DNA of 64,000 bases. Source: Climacteris rufus. Lineage: Eukaryota > Chordata > Aves > Passeriformes > Climacteridae. Location of the stretch: positions 914,739 through 978,738 of the forward strand of contig VZRZ01006168.1 in the NCBI GenBank assembly GCA_013398175.1, in the 5' to 3' direction. The position numbers and the translations under genes were made by a program. Position 1 is the stretch's first letter. Each line of letters starts with the position of its first letter. Shown piece after piece: positions 25,301 through 36,332 of this stretch. Under the pieces are notes generated by a model, which searched no databases, had not been told where the DNA came from, and saw only the letters and a list, made by a program, of their open reading frames with translations.

Positions 25301-25374
25301 TATTTAACTTCACAGGAGAGGAAGTAGAGAGCGAAACAACTGAGCCTTCACATACTGGACACGATGACTTATGA
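13216..25374 (+). CDS. CRELD2: CRELD2, cysteine-rich with EGF-like domains protein 2, ten coding exons, complete
   Basis: CRELD2 is an ER-resident and partly secreted, ER-stress-inducible (ATF6-responsive) protein with disulfide-isomerase-like properties. Exons are 13216-13386, 14325-14407, 15351-15461, 17708-17799, 18830-19006, 20136-20234, 21842-21919, 22697-22792, 23635-23775 and 25316-25374. All phases agree and the total is 1107 bases, 368 residues plus stop, close to the mammalian length. In order: a signal peptide with hydrophobic core near residues 18-33; a CXXC motif (C45-C48) starting the CRELD-specific region with TAWEEKTLSKYESS and WWFKLKKKYPDLFKWFC; an EGF-like domain (residues 153-212); furin-like cysteine repeats; two calcium-binding EGF openings, DLDEC and DIDEC; and an acidic tail ending HDDL. 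Asn sequons occur at RNETHS and VNTSGS. Intron 9 uses a GC donor. The start was chosen because a signal peptide follows it immediately. Confidence 0.97.
14325..14407 (+). CDS. CRELD2: CRELD2 exon 2
   Basis: This exon encodes residues 58-85, GLADTAKKNFGGGNTAWEE then KTLSKYES, the most conserved part of the CRELD-specific N-terminal domain. The acceptor TTTGTAG precedes it and the donor GTGAGT follows. Confidence 0.95.
14850..14892. repeat. AT/GT-rich simple repeat
   Basis: Alternating TATATACATATATACATATA and TGTGTGTATGTATGTATATA units in CRELD2 intron 2. The short open frames drawn over it come from the simple repeat. Confidence 0.85.
15351..15461 (+). CDS. CRELD2: CRELD2 exon 3
   Basis: This exon encodes residues 85-122, with SEIRLVEIIENLCDSSNFEC and EEHEELIEKWWFK. 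The acceptor CTGCTTATAG precedes it and the donor GTAAGT follows at 15462. Confidence 0.95.
16285..16700 (-). repeat. CR1 LINE fragment in CRELD2 intron 3
   Basis: Typical reverse-oriented CR1 3' sequence: AGAATAGAATATTTCAGTTG, GGGGCATCCACCAGCTCTC, GTCTGTTCCAGTGTTTGGTC and TAAAGAAATGCTTCTTAATG. The small open frames here derive from the repeat. Confidence 0.9.
16978..17130 (+). repeat. CR1-like fragment in CRELD2 intron 3
   Basis: GGTCGTTCACTGGAACAGG, CAAGCCTGTCAGAGTTCTC, ATCATCTGGAGGACACTCTT and GGAGCAGAGAGTTGGACTC follow the order of a forward-oriented CR1 3' region. The exact subfamily is not identified. Confidence 0.75.
17708..17799 (+). CDS. CRELD2: CRELD2 exon 4
   Basis: This exon encodes residues 122-153, LKKKYPDLFKWFCIETIEV then CCPAGTYGPDCL. 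The acceptor CATATACAG precedes it and the donor GTAATT starts at 17800. It closes the CRELD-specific domain and leads into the first EGF-like repeat. Confidence 0.95.
18693..18709. repeat. Poly-T tract
   Basis: A run of 17 T in CRELD2 intron 4, about 120 bases before exon 5. Confidence 0.95.
18830..19006 (+). CDS. CRELD2: CRELD2 exon 5: EGF-like domain
   Basis: This exon encodes residues 153-212 with evenly spaced cysteines (ACRGGSERPCHGNGHCDGDG, SCSCNKEYTGEFCLDC), followed by SSGYFSSLRNETHSVC, which carries an N-glycosylation sequon. The acceptor CCTTTTTAG precedes it and the donor GTAACC follows. Confidence 0.95.
20136..20234 (+). CDS. CRELD2: CRELD2 exon 6: furin-like cysteine repeat
   Basis: This exon encodes residues 212-245, ACHAACKTCTGSSNKDCQDC then KEGWIKNEGGACV, with the CxxCxxC pattern of furin-like repeats. 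The acceptor CTCCCTTAG precedes it and the donor GTGAGT starts at 20235. Confidence 0.95.
21842..21919 (+). CDS. CRELD2: CRELD2 exon 7: first calcium-binding EGF opening
   Basis: This exon encodes residues 245-271, DLDECATSPCKDDQYC then LNTDGSFSCK. DxDEC and the later N-x-D-G-S-F are typical of calcium-binding EGF modules. Only four cysteines are encoded, so the module is short, as in the mammalian gene. The acceptor TCTTTTAG precedes it. The donor GTTTCT is weak compared with the others in the gene. Confidence 0.92.
22020..22615 (+). repeat. CR1 LINE fragment in CRELD2 intron 7
   Basis: A forward-oriented CR1 3' region of about 600 bases: CATCCAGCTCTGGGGCCTCC, AAGAAGGGCATGGACCTGCT, GAGAGAGCTGGGATTGTCCA and, at the end, GATCTTTAAGGTCAACTTCC and CCATTCTGAT. 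It fills most of the intron between exons 7 and 8. Confidence 0.92.
22697..22792 (+). CDS. CRELD2: CRELD2 exon 8: second furin-like repeat
   Basis: This exon encodes residues 271-303, ACDASCVGCTGEGSDKCKTC then ASGYTKEDEKCT. The acceptor TATGTTTAG precedes it and the donor GTTGGT starts at 22793. Confidence 0.94.
23635..23775 (+). CDS. CRELD2: CRELD2 exon 9: second calcium-binding EGF domain
   Basis: This exon encodes residues 303-350, DIDECNLPEKVCMKENQDC, VNTSGSYKCVCSEGFEDKDG and TCVQTVKP. It is a full six-cysteine calcium-binding EGF module. The acceptor is ATCTCTAG. The only donor that keeps the family C-terminus is GC (CCAG|GCAAGT) at 23776. Confidence 0.94.
25316..25374 (+). CDS. CRELD2: CRELD2 exon 10: acidic C-terminus and stop
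   Basis: This exon encodes residues 350-368, GEEVESETTEPSHTGHDDL, and the stop TGA at 25372-25374. The terminal HDDL resembles the REDL-type ends of other CRELD2 proteins, which act as weak ER-retention signals. The acceptor TTAACTTCACAG precedes it. Confidence 0.94.
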
Positions 25375-25885
25375 TCTGCATTCAGAACCAAAAGACATTC
25401 CTACCTAAAGTTTTAAATTATTGGACTAAGCCTCTGCTAGCTGACATACTGTGGAAGTGGTATGTAATATGCAGGTTGCCTTTAAGATTTTTTTTTAAAT
25501 GGTGATAACCTGCTCTTAAGCTGCATTTCTTTATTCTTAAATCCCACTTTTTATATAATTCTTCAAGAACAACACTCTAGATGGGTTAGTATAAAATTTG
25601 AATGAACATAACATTGTACCCAGCAACTGTAAACAACTTGCAGGCTTTTTGTTCTAGTGCCTACTGTAAACTACTATCTTTTGGAAGAATTTAGTTGCAC
25701 TTCATAATTCAAGGAAAATTTAGACTGAAGTTTGTTGTTTCTAATCATGTGAAATATTTCTGTAACTGAAATACAGCTTTTGGAAATTGTCAAAGGGGAT
25801 CTCTTTGGGAGGGGGAAGCACTGTTCCCTTAAACAAAATAGAATGCCTAATATTGCATTCAATAAAAGTTTATTTTGTTGGAATG
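25375..25885 (+). other. CRELD2: CRELD2 3' UTR
   Basis: This is the non-coding stretch after the CRELD2 stop, running to about 20 bases past the first strong polyadenylation signal. The end is estimated from the signal. Confidence 0.7.
25861..25866 (+). terminator. Polyadenylation signal AATAAA for CRELD2
   Basis: A canonical AATAAA lies 486 bases after the stop and is followed by a T- and GT-rich stretch (TTTATTTTGTTGG), as expected for cleavage and polyadenylation. Confidence 0.8.
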
Positions 25886-28589
25886 TGCCTTAAAAGTTTT
25901 AAGATGTTAATACCTTGTTGTGTTGTCATGTCTACTTTTCTATTAAGTCAGTGAAAAAAAAAAATCACAGAAACAACCCCCAACCGAAACCAAACAACTA
26001 TCACAAAAACAAAACCCCAGAACCTTGTAAACTGTATTTCAGTTCAGCACTGAATTCCAGCACTCAGTTGTGTTGGAATATACATGAAAGAAAAAGAAAA
26101 AAACAACAATATTCCCCCCTCTCATACACACTTTCCTCTAAAGGAAGAATTATGTCAAATTTAACTTTTCAAAGACAGGTAGTCAGGTCTATATGCCAGA
26201 CACTTGCATTAAGTATGTAAACTAGTTTATATAGTGATGAAAAGTAGGTTTGGCTAACACGTGCCCTCAGTGGCTCATAGTTGTTATATGAGTACTCTCT
26301 AGAATTGATGGATACATGACTTTCACTACAGACTACTGCTGTATGTAATAGCTTCTTGTCCTCTGCAGAGAAAGCATACTACAATCAATTTGTCATCTTG
26401 TCACTTGTGCCATTTCAGAGGTAAAGCTTATAAGTATAGCATAGGCACAACTTCCTATGTGTTACCTCCAAGCTTAAAGGCAAGTGTAAGAGCTAAAATG
26501 GATACATCCTGTAGGACTGTTGTAGCTGTGAATAATATCAGGACCATCCAGGTACAGTGTTTAAATCTCCGGTGGAAATGAATAAAGGTTAGAATACATT
26601 GTGATGGTGGATACAGGGAGTATAGAGAGGGGTAGTAGGATACAGCTAAGAACAACATAGCTTAGGCTTGACTATGAAGAACTCATAAACCGTACCCTGA
26701 CGTAAGGGGAAATAAAAAGGCTGTAAATAGGATTGACCTGTTGAGCAGTGAAGATCAACCATCTTCTGTATACTGCTGAAGACTTACTTGTTCAAACTAA
26801 GTCACAGTTCAGTTTGCGAACAGTGCGTGTAGGATTTGTATATACAATAGATGCTTAGGTGAACATTGTACAAAACCTGACTCTGTTGGATCCTTATGTT
26901 AAAATCTGTCTAAGCTGATCTTGTGCATGGTAGTTTAAATACTAGTGGTATTAAAGTATCTGTAACAGTTTTCTTTAAGTCAGTTTCCTTTAGCTGTTAT
27001 ATCTAGATGTTTCCTAACTTGCCAATCTGAGAATGAAATCTTCAGTGCTTTCTGTGCTCTAATTGTCAGAGATGGGCCTATGCACCACATAATCTTGCAA
27101 GTTGGAGGGTAGGCATTGTATATAACGAATGCTAAATTAAAACGAGGAAAAAATGGGCGGCTTGGGAAGTATAAAGGGTTTTTTAGTACAGGTGTAGCCA
27201 TTTACAGCAGTGTTAGCCTCTAAGGATCTTGAGAGAGTTTAGCTTGTCGTTGCTACTCACTCACTGGCATTTAACTCCCAGGTGTTTCAGGTTGTGGTAC
27301 AAATGGTCGTACATTGTAACATGAAATGTCATTTCTGTTTAGAAACCATCAGCTACCATCAACTCATACTCAAGGAAATTGTCTGACCAGTACAAAGTCT
27401 TGTATTAATGTGTCAAGCCTGAAATAATGCTTCCATATGAAGAACTTGCTACTCTAAGTTCCTTTCAACTTATTTGGGAGTCTGGGGGGATACCTGATGA
27501 GGTTCTTAACTACATTGTAGAAGTATTTGCTTCTCACCCCCAAAGCTTTGGACAAAAAGTCCTAACTGAATTGTTTTAGTTGAGCTCAACTTTGAGATGA
27601 AGAGATGAAAACCAAAAACTTGAAGAATTTTTTTTTTTGATATAGAGTGGTGAAACTCTTTTTAGCCTGACCTGCAAAACTAATGAGAGTAGTCCAATAC
27701 AATCAAACTGGTTTTCAGTTCTGGAGAAAAAATGTTTTCAGCCATCCGTTATTGGAGTAGAACCATCAGAGTGTTGTCCCCTACAAAACATACAGATGTG
27801 GTACCTGGGTTTTAGGAGTCACTAATAGTCTGTTTTCCTCAGTTCTCCTCCTGCCCTCCAGTTATAAGCACCTGTTGCTCTGCATTAAATTATTGTGGGG
27901 TCCAGAAAGGTGAATTCAAATATTTAGAGCTTTCATTGAAGGAATATTGACCAAGTTATGTATGTGATAAATATTTAGTACTGCACTACTGCCTTATGCC
28001 CTCTTGATGCTGAGTTTCTAAAGAGTAAGTTCCCTTGTTTTATTCTATATTTTCCTTTCACTACTTCATACTGTAATTTTTACTCCATTTTAGAGGTTGA
28101 CACTAAAAGTTCTTTGGACTGAACTTAATCTTTTTGTCCCCCCTCTGCCTTGAATACTGTGGGGTTGGACTCTGAGCTGTCTTGGGTTTTCCCCTTTATA
28201 ATCAGAATAGAGCGAGTGGAGGAGCAGGATTAAAACATTAGCAGAAACTGGCAATGAATGTCAAGTGCTTTTTGATAAGCAAGCCAGTCCAGACTATAAA
28301 TGCTTTCTACTGTATATGTTAATAGTATAGTGCTAAAAGAAAGTGAGCTGTTCCCATTAAACTTTCCATTGCGTTGTAAGGATACCTGGTTATGTGGTAC
28401 AAGACTTTATACTTAGGGTTGTCTAGAATTATAGGTCTCATGTCCAAATACATAAATACGTTGGTAAATACTTCAGAACTGATCTGAGATATCCAACAAA
28501 CAAGATTTGTGCCTCAGTGAAGTGTTGGTTAGGTACTTTTGTCATAAATACCAAGGTGAACTTCTAGATTTAAAGGCGCTTAACCCGGT
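25886..28589. other. Intergenic, nothing recognised
   Basis: AT-rich sequence downstream of CRELD2 with no long open frame and no recognised repeat. Confidence 0.6.
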
Positions 28590-29170
28590 GCTCTTGAGGT
28601 AGCGACAGCCTCTTTATGCGAGCGAAATCCCTGCTGGGATGAGTTGCAATGGTTTTACAACTCTCCCAAACAACAGAGTTCTAGCTACTGCAGATAACCT
28701 GTTTCTGCTGGCTCCTCTAGAAATGAGAGTTTCCCCAGGCGTGGTGTTCTAGCGCTGACAAGAATAAAAGGCTACACAGAGGGCTCTTCTCTGGGATAAC
28801 AGCCTATTTATTATAAATCCAGTGTTGCATTATGAGGGTCCAGGAATGGAGTCCAGAGACATCCAGGAGGCTGGAGTAACCCAGAAGAAAGAGAGTGAGG
28901 AAGCCCTCTAGGGCTCTTTTAAAGAGAGGTGGGACCAGGAAACATCCAATGGAAAACCACATAGTTCAAAGTGACCAGTGGAGGGAGAGCTTTCCAGGGC
29001 ATAGCCATATATAGGACCTAAGGTATGGATACAGGTAACACAAGAGAAATAAGGGATTTTACCACAGCTCAGGCAGAGGGTTCAGATATTGGAGGGAGAA
29101 GGTTGAGAGCATTGCCTTGGCTTTCTTCCCACCAAACCTGAAGCTCAAAAGCAGCAGCTTCTGCCAAGTG
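28590..29170 (-). repeat. LTR-like segment, endogenous retrovirus
   Basis: This moderately GC-rich block differs from its AT-rich surroundings. On the minus strand it carries a polyadenylation signal (TTTATT on the plus strand at 28807-28812), with about 200 bases of presumed R/U5 on the left and about 350 bases of U3-like sequence on the right. No target-site duplication was identified, so the borders are estimates. Confidence 0.45.
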
Positions 29171-32100
29171 CACTGCTACATAGATTCAAACCTAGATTGA
29201 CTGATTTTGTAAACTTCATACTGTGTGGTATCAAACTGAAAGTGGCATCCCTTTTCCTAGATTGTTTTGCTACTACTTAGGGGTTTCTTGACCTAAGACT
29301 GTGTGGTTTTTTTGCAATGGAAAAGAAACTACTCAGTACTATCTAGGCACTTGAAAGGACAAGATTCTCTAGTATGTGATAGCTGGACTCCACGGAAGGT
29401 CTAGGAACACTTTCCAGGAGCAAGCAAACCTAGAGACCTGCATGTTTCAATTAGACCTCTTTAACAAGGAAAGCAGTATCAAGTATGCAGCATCTATACC
29501 ACAATCTTCCTGCAGTGTCTAAACTTAGAAATCAAAGTATGTGCTGAAATGTTTTCAGCTGAACATGGGTACATAGTAATGAATTTTTTCTTTGATGTGA
29601 ATTCCCAACGTGTCTATAATAGACTCTGAGTTCTCTTCAAATTGTAAGACCATCCATTCATAAATAGGGTAAATGAAGTCTCTTGCAGGATACCTTGATG
29701 ACTTAGTCAAGTCGGGCAGTCAGCGATCTCCTGAAAGGGTTCAAACCAGTATCTTGTTTTTCAGGCAAGATGCCAAACTCCATAGGTTATAGACAAGATC
29801 AGGACACAGGTGACTGTAAAATACATGGGATATAGTGTACAAACACAGCACTTTTTCCTTTAATGAATGGTGAGGACTGATCATACATCATGTGTATGGG
29901 AGAGGCACTGTTCAGTCAGGCAGTTGTCAGTTTAAAAGTCAAACAGTGACATTTGCAAGTTGAAAAAGCACCAAGAATTGTGAAAAATCACCAAATCACA
30001 TTTTGAGCATAAAGCTCTCAGTGTATGTGGCACTATGTGGATATGTTGAGACAAGTCTCCCTGATGAACAGGGTGCACCCTGCCCTACAGGTACTTTCAG
30101 ACCATTCTTAATACAGCACAAAGTTAGGCCCACAAATAATTCAAGTTTGCCTTAGCAAGTGGCAAACTGAAAAGAATGTGGCAGGAGGAAAAAAAAAAAG
30201 AAAACCCCTAACAAAGAAAGAAAAGGTTTAAAAAACACGAGTAGTTCTGGATCATATGTAGAAGTAATACAAATGACAGTTTCCCATAATGGCCCAAGCT
30301 GACCTGGTATCCTTACCTTCCCTCTGTCTGTCAGACTACTGTGGGTTGTTTGCTAAGATTATATTTTATCTGTTCTAAAAGGAATCTTCTGAAGTTACTC
30401 AAAGCAACAGAGCAACTGCCTGTTTTTTTTATTTTTTTTTTTTTCTTCCTTGGGTCAAAATGGAATTTTTCTCATCCCTTTCAGCAACTTCACACCTTGT
30501 CTAATTTCATGGTTTCATTTTGCTGCAGACATGCCTACAAGCAGCCCTTAATACTCTTCAAATCCCTTGCCAGTTCTTCTCCAAATGGGCTTTGGCTTTC
30601 TTGACTCCATTCCTTCATGCTAGGAGTGGCTCTATATTCCTTCTGGGTCACTTGCCACTGTTTCCACCTCATTCCTTTTTATGTCTTGAGTTTAGTCAGG
30701 AGCTCGTTGTTCATTCTTGTCAGCTTCCTGCCTCCTTTGCTTGATTTTCCACACATCAGGATTGGAGAAGGTGATCACTGAAAACCAACCAACTCCCTTG
30801 GACCCTTCTTTCTAGGATTGTCTGTCTCAGCTTCCCTCCCATGTTGATCCCTGAACTGCTCAAGGTCTACTCTTCTGACATAAAGGGTTATGATCCTGCT
30901 TTGAAGGCAAAATAGCGTTTGGTTACATTGCTTGGTCTGCTGCTGAGGTAAAAATGTTGTCTCTCTACTTATTGGTGCTGTTTTGTTGAATTTAGCCCTT
31001 CTACTTCATCCTTGGTCAGTGGAGTGACTGTAGGCTCTTTGGGACTGAGGGTCATCTTTTTGATCTGCTTTTGTTAGAGTTGTACCCTAATCCTCACACG
31101 TCCCCCAGTTTGCATCACAGCATTTGATGTGTAGGATTCACATTTACCACTTCATCCACTAGTTCAGAAACTGCATGAGCAGTAGCTGGAAAGTTATGCA
31201 GCTAGAAGAAACATGCTTCGCTTGCTAATTTCTTCTGTATTCACAGAGCACACTATATCCAAGAGGGAAGAAAAACAGAAAACATTTGGATCTTTAAATA
31301 TATCTTGTCTGCTATATCAGTATTTTTAAGCATATTTGAGAAATTATGGATACTTTGGTGATGGTTTTGCTTCATGTTTTGCAAATTTGTGATGTCCACA
31401 TAGTGTATCATTTTGGTAGATATGTATACAATAGTTTTATAAATCTTTCTGTATTTCTGGGTTTTTTGATATCATACTTGGACTAAGCAAATTCATCTTC
31501 CTTGAGGGAAAAAAGAAGCACCTTAAATGGAATCAGGTCTGCTTCACATTGTTTTTTTCACTGCCTTCTAGGAATTTGGTCCAGATCCTGTTATTCTTGC
31601 CTATTCTGTTTACCTGTAAGAAGTTCTTTCTAATTAGAAACCAAACAAACATTTTTCTTTAATATTTCTTAGTTTAAAAGAAAAGGTCTGGGTGTTTGTG
31701 TTTTCCTTCTTCCTCCATCTCATTAAAAAAATACACACTTTGAGAAATAAGCTATCCTTCTTGCTTGGGTTTTCTTTGTTTGTTTTGGTTTTTTCTTTCT
31801 CGATAAAAATGGCTGCCCCAAAAAGGGATATGTGAATAAATTAATCAGTATTCTAACAAGTGAGACCTTGTGGGTCATCTTATTTTTCCCTTGCCAGTGT
31901 GGAATTATGCTCTTTGTGTCATTTGGAAATGCAGTATCTAATTACAAAATTGCTGAGGCAATACATTTTCCATCATTTCCTATTATTTTATCTATCAGAA
32001 TATATTATCATTTGATAGTAATCTTTTTAATGACTAGCACAATAAACAAGAACTGCATCTGTGATCATACCTCATTTATTTGAGGTAATGCACAGACACA

Positions 32101-33634
32101 AAAGGTGGTCCAGTATGAGATATTTGTTTTGCAAAAGGTGGAAGAGGAAGAAGTTCAGGGAACTGAGGCTCATCTTTCACCTTTAGCATAAAACATATGC
32201 AGCTTTTTAGTTTGCTTTCAAATTTCTTGGTTTCTGGAATAAGCCATGTGATTTTCAAGCACTGAAGCAAAGAAGGACAAAAACTACCATTTAGAAAAGG
32301 ATACAACAGTTGACATTTTTGTATGAAATGAAGAAAATGGCTAACCATAACTCTTGGCAGCATTGAAACAGTTTCAGTGCTAAGATAAATCAACTTGCTC
32401 TTGGGAAATTGAGAATTTTTGCTTGTGAGTGTATCCCCTGAATGATTGTGTAACTTTAAGAAAGTTATTTTCATTTATTTATCATGTAACAGCAAGGTTA
32501 GCTGTGGCAGCTCAGCATGGGCAAATATATCGCACATCACTGGGAGTGGGAAGGAGGGAATACAAAGTCATCAGGTGTATGGATCCACCACCAGAAAGGA
32601 ACGGTGTGGTGTCCACCTTCAGTGGAAATTTCTTGGAGCTCTGTAATAATTTTGTCCAAGAGTCTGGACTGAAGCAGCAGCTTCTTAGTATTTAGGTTAG
32701 GAAATAAAGAATTGTCTCTACTCCATTTTTACATTTATCTATACATCTAAATGCTTACATTTATAAAGAATTACTTTCATAGGTAGGTATATGTAGACCT
32801 ATGCGCCATAGTATAGATAAAGACCTTCCAATTGAAATACTTCATAACTTCTAAGTTTCTTTTTAATATATGTCATAATATATGCAGTGATTAAAATAAA
32901 TTCTTCCTACCTGATGTCAACTTTTGCAACAAGAAATTTGATTGCAATGGAGCTGTAGAAGCTAGATAAACTCTTTCTGTGATCTTGCAAGGGAGAAAAG
33001 ATGAGTCATTAAGACACAAGATATTGTGTCTTTTATGACGTAATTCTGTTATCAATTCATTGCACACTGTTCATGTTCAAAACAAACAAAGTATCCCTAG
33101 AATAAGTTTTGTTTTATAATAAAGCTCTGCACATAAATGGCGTTTGACAGGCTATTTGACAAGACAATCATCCTAATGGGATGACAGCTCTGGAATTCCA
33201 GTTGTTTGGGAAAGAGCTCTGTGGCCCTATGTGCAGTGTTGCTTCAGGCATTCCCTTTGTAGATGACAAATGCTACAGCACAGCTGTTTGCCCCATGCAG
33301 AGAAACACAGCTGTGCTGCTCTGGAAAAGGAGTTTTTCTTTGCCATGCTGTTTCAGTATATTGTGCTGCAGATTTTCCCAACTTCAGTGTTAAGCCAGCA
33401 GAGGGTACTCTTAAGCTGCCAAGAATAAGTTGTTACATTGGCTGCTTCAGGAGGTTACTGCCTCAAACAGAGTTACTGTACTGAGGGGAGGGACTGGAAA
33501 TGTGAGCTCTTAATTATATGGCCTCATTGCACTTTAGTGTTGAATAGATCACATACTTTATGAATAAACCTACACTGCTGTCTTTCCAAAAGCACAAACC
33601 AAGATCTTCTTAGTATAATGCAATCTTAAAAACA
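29171..33634. other. Intergenic, nothing recognised
   Basis: AT-rich sequence. The longest open frame (32076-32474, minus, 132 residues) shows no family motif. A T-rich run is present near 30420-30450. Confidence 0.6.
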
Positions 33635-34085
33635 GGGAAATTCAGGTTTGAAGGCACTCTAGGATGTTTCTCATCCAATCAAGTGCTGTCACAGGGTTGC
33701 TGTGAGAGCTTAGTAGCTGCCTTACCCACTCTTGAAAACCAGTAAGGGTGGAGACTGCATGTCCTCTTTTGGCAGCTGTCCTCACAGCCAAAATGTTCAT
33801 CTGTGTATTCAGGCTGAACTCACCTTGTTCCAACTTACACCTGTTGTGTCTTGCCCTCTGGCTGTGCAGTGCTGTCAATCCTTGGTCTAGTGGCTCTGCT
33901 CCTTCTAATTCATCCCAGGAGGCTGCTGGCCCTCTCTGCTGCCAGGGCACTACTGGCTCACACTCATCTTGCTGCTCACTGACCCCCAGGGCTCTTTTCC
34001 ACAGAGTTGCTCTCCAGCTCTCGGTCCCCAGCTGCTATCACTTCAAGGGCATCTTCCTTCGAAAGTACAGTGATTTGGGTTTGTC
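33635..34085 (-). repeat. CR1 LINE fragment, older and diverged
   Basis: The order of motifs is that of reverse-oriented CR1: TTTCTCATCCAATCAAGTGC, CACCTTGTTCCAACTTACAC, GGCTCACACTCATCTTGCTG, CTGACCCCCAGGGCTCTTTT and GAGTTGCTCTCCAGCTCTCG. A 149-residue open frame over this stretch is on the antisense strand of the repeat and is not a gene. Confidence 0.75.
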
Positions 34086-35538
34086 CTTTTTGAGTTTCAT
34101 AAGGCTCTGTCAGTCCATTCCTCCGTCTTGGCTAGATCCCATTTTTCTATGCATTCTTATATTTACACTCCATTCAAATCAACACTTCTGCCTTTAATGG
34201 AATGAATTTACTAGAATCACATACAAAGCTTAAAAGTTTGTAGGCTTGTGGGTTCCAGATTTGTACACAATGTTACTAAAGTTAAACTACAAAATTAAGT
34301 CATGGATTTCTAACCTATTCAGCAAATAACAGAAGAACAGAGTTTTATCTTTTCTTTGAGAAATAATACTTCAAGAAGAGAAATAATCTTTCTTATATAG
34401 CTTACATATCTCTCGTGATATGATAGTCATGATACAAGGCAGGAATGCACATTTCATTATACCTGACAAAGTGATGTAAACCTTATTATGACTTTTATTT
34501 CTAAAGGCTCATAATCTTTCTCTAAAAACCAAATATATTTTTGTCATTACTCGTGTACAAGTAGAGAGTATTTAAAGCACAACTCTTGCTCCCTCACTGT
34601 TCTTTAGTCTTTCCCTCTGCCAGTCAGCTATATCACCAGTTGCTCCTGCTACAGCTTACATTTTCTGAAGATCACAAGCAATGAGGTGGTGAGAAACACC
34701 TGGGACCTTTTCAGAATTCTTGCTGGTGCATCTGGAGCTCCCAGGATTGTCAGAGCACTGATACTAATGGAACCACTTTTGTGATCAATTTGCAACCTGA
34801 CGCCACATGAGCCAGATAAGTTACTGAAAGCTGGTGTCTCATTAGGGCCAGTATAGCAGTGTTTTGTACAAGACCCTTGACACTACAGTCAATTAAATTC
34901 TTCCTATTTCTTCCCAAAACCTTGTGGAAATGTACTGGATCAGTAAAAATACAAGGTTTTGTGAAGGTCACAGTCTAGTGTACTTCTCCTCTCATTTCAT
35001 TTTTTTGCGATTTCATAGTTGAAAAAAGCAAGATATTAGCAAGGAGGGAATTAGGTGCTAGAATATGTATAGACCATACAGTTAGCATTCTTGTTACCTG
35101 AAGAAAGGTGAGGTTAGTCTTCTGCTACTTGTTTCATTTTAAGGTTATGAATAATCTCAGGTTATAACTGATGCAATTAAATTTTAATGTGAAAGGGTTC
35201 AGCATCAATCTGGAAGGTTCAAGCTACTGCAGAGAGAGGTCTGCATATGGCTGAAATGTTTCCATTTAAGGCAAGGGTCAAGAAAATACTGTGCCAGCAA
35301 TGGGGGAGAGGTAGATCCTGAATGTCACTCAGGTATAAAGCGCAGGGGCTACTGAATTCTGACAAGACATTTGATGGCTCTCCTGACTCTTTCAAAGTTC
35401 AGGGCTCAAACAGCCCTGCCTCACAAAGAGGAGAAACTACCATTTGCATCATCCCTTCAGATGCAGTATTTTTTAGCTGCCACTGAGCTCCTACCCTTGC
35501 ACTTAGCCTCTAGTTGGAAAAAAATTTGAAAAGATGTT
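34086..35538. other. Intergenic, nothing recognised
   Basis: No gene or repeat was recognised between the CR1 fragment and the family A LTR. Confidence 0.6.
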
Positions 35539-35608
35539 GACCCCTGTTGCGCTGACCGCAAGCCGCCCGGTGGCCCGGCAGGCGACAAGTTCCAATGCCC
35601 CGGCAGCG

Positions 35609-35746
35609 TGGCAATCGGAGTCCTGTCAGCAGCTGTCNNNNNNNNNNNNNNNNNNNNNNNNNNNNNNNNNNNNNNNNNNNNNNNNNNNNNNNNNNNNNNN
35701 NNNNNNNNNNNNNNNNNTGGCAATCAGAGTCCTGTCAGCAGCTGTC
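35609..35746. repeat. 29-bp direct repeat flanking the gap
   Basis: The 29-base unit at 35609-35637 (TGGCAATCGGAGTCCTGTCA onward) recurs at 35718-35746 with one difference (CGG versus CAG). The related LTR at 54310 carries a single copy of this part, so copy 1 has gained extra units. Confidence 0.9.
35638..35717. other. Assembly gap (80 N) inside the LTR
   Basis: These are unknown bases. They are bordered on both sides by nearly identical 29-base units, which suggests unresolved tandem copies rather than unrelated missing sequence. Confidence 1.
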
Positions 35747-36332
35747 AGTGCTGCCTGCAAGAGTAGCTGGTAAGGCTGGCTGCTGCAAGGTTGTTGCTAA
35801 GCAACAAGGCGAGGGTAAAGGAGAAAGAAGGACCTTCACTTTGCCTGCAATCCCAACTTTTATTCCAGCCCCGAGGGGCAGAGTTCCAGTCAAAAGGGGA
35901 GGCAGAGGAGAAAGGCACCGGGGGAGCAGTCACAGCCCCTTTTTAAATGGGGGCGGAGAAGGGGAGGAACAAAGGGACAAACCAATAGGAAAATTACGAG
36001 GGGTGACAGGGAGCAAATCACAAAGGGTTAGGGGAGGAACATATTTGAATCAACCAATGGGAAACCAAACTGAACAGAACTTTCCAGAGCTCAATACATA
36101 AGCAATGAAACACATGAATAAACATAGGAGTCTAAACCAATAGCATTATGGGAACAGAGAGGTTTCTAGAAGGAGAGGAGGAGATGCTGCTAGATGGACA
36201 CCCAGTGGGGAGTAGCCTTAAACCTTGGTCTTACCCTCGGATCCACCCTCATGGTCAGAGTCCTGGGTGGGGAAATCCATCCACTGAATGTCACTCAGCC
36301 CCAAGGTGGGCTGGGTCACCACAGCAGACCCC

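Larger units (their letters stand above)
35545..36326 (-). mobile_element. Solo LTR of an endogenous retrovirus, family A copy 1
   Basis: Read on the minus strand the element begins TGCTGTGGTGACCCAGCCC and ends GTCAGCGCAACA, the TG...CA of a retroviral LTR. It is flanked by the 6-bp duplication GACCCC (35539-35544 and 36327-36332). A TATA-like TTTAAAAA and the polyadenylation signal (plus strand TTTATT at 35859-35864) give the direction. It is 782 positions long, 80 of which are N. No internal retroviral genes adjoin it, so it is a solo LTR. It shares its sequence end to end with 54310-54986. Confidence 0.93.

Noticed and set aside
33748..34197. 149-residue plus-strand frame
   Set aside because: It overlaps a diverged CR1 fragment, shows no host protein domain, and is best explained by the repeat.
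35595..36101. 168-residue frame across the second gap
   Set aside because: It is part of the family A solo LTR, on the opposite strand to the element, and includes translated N.
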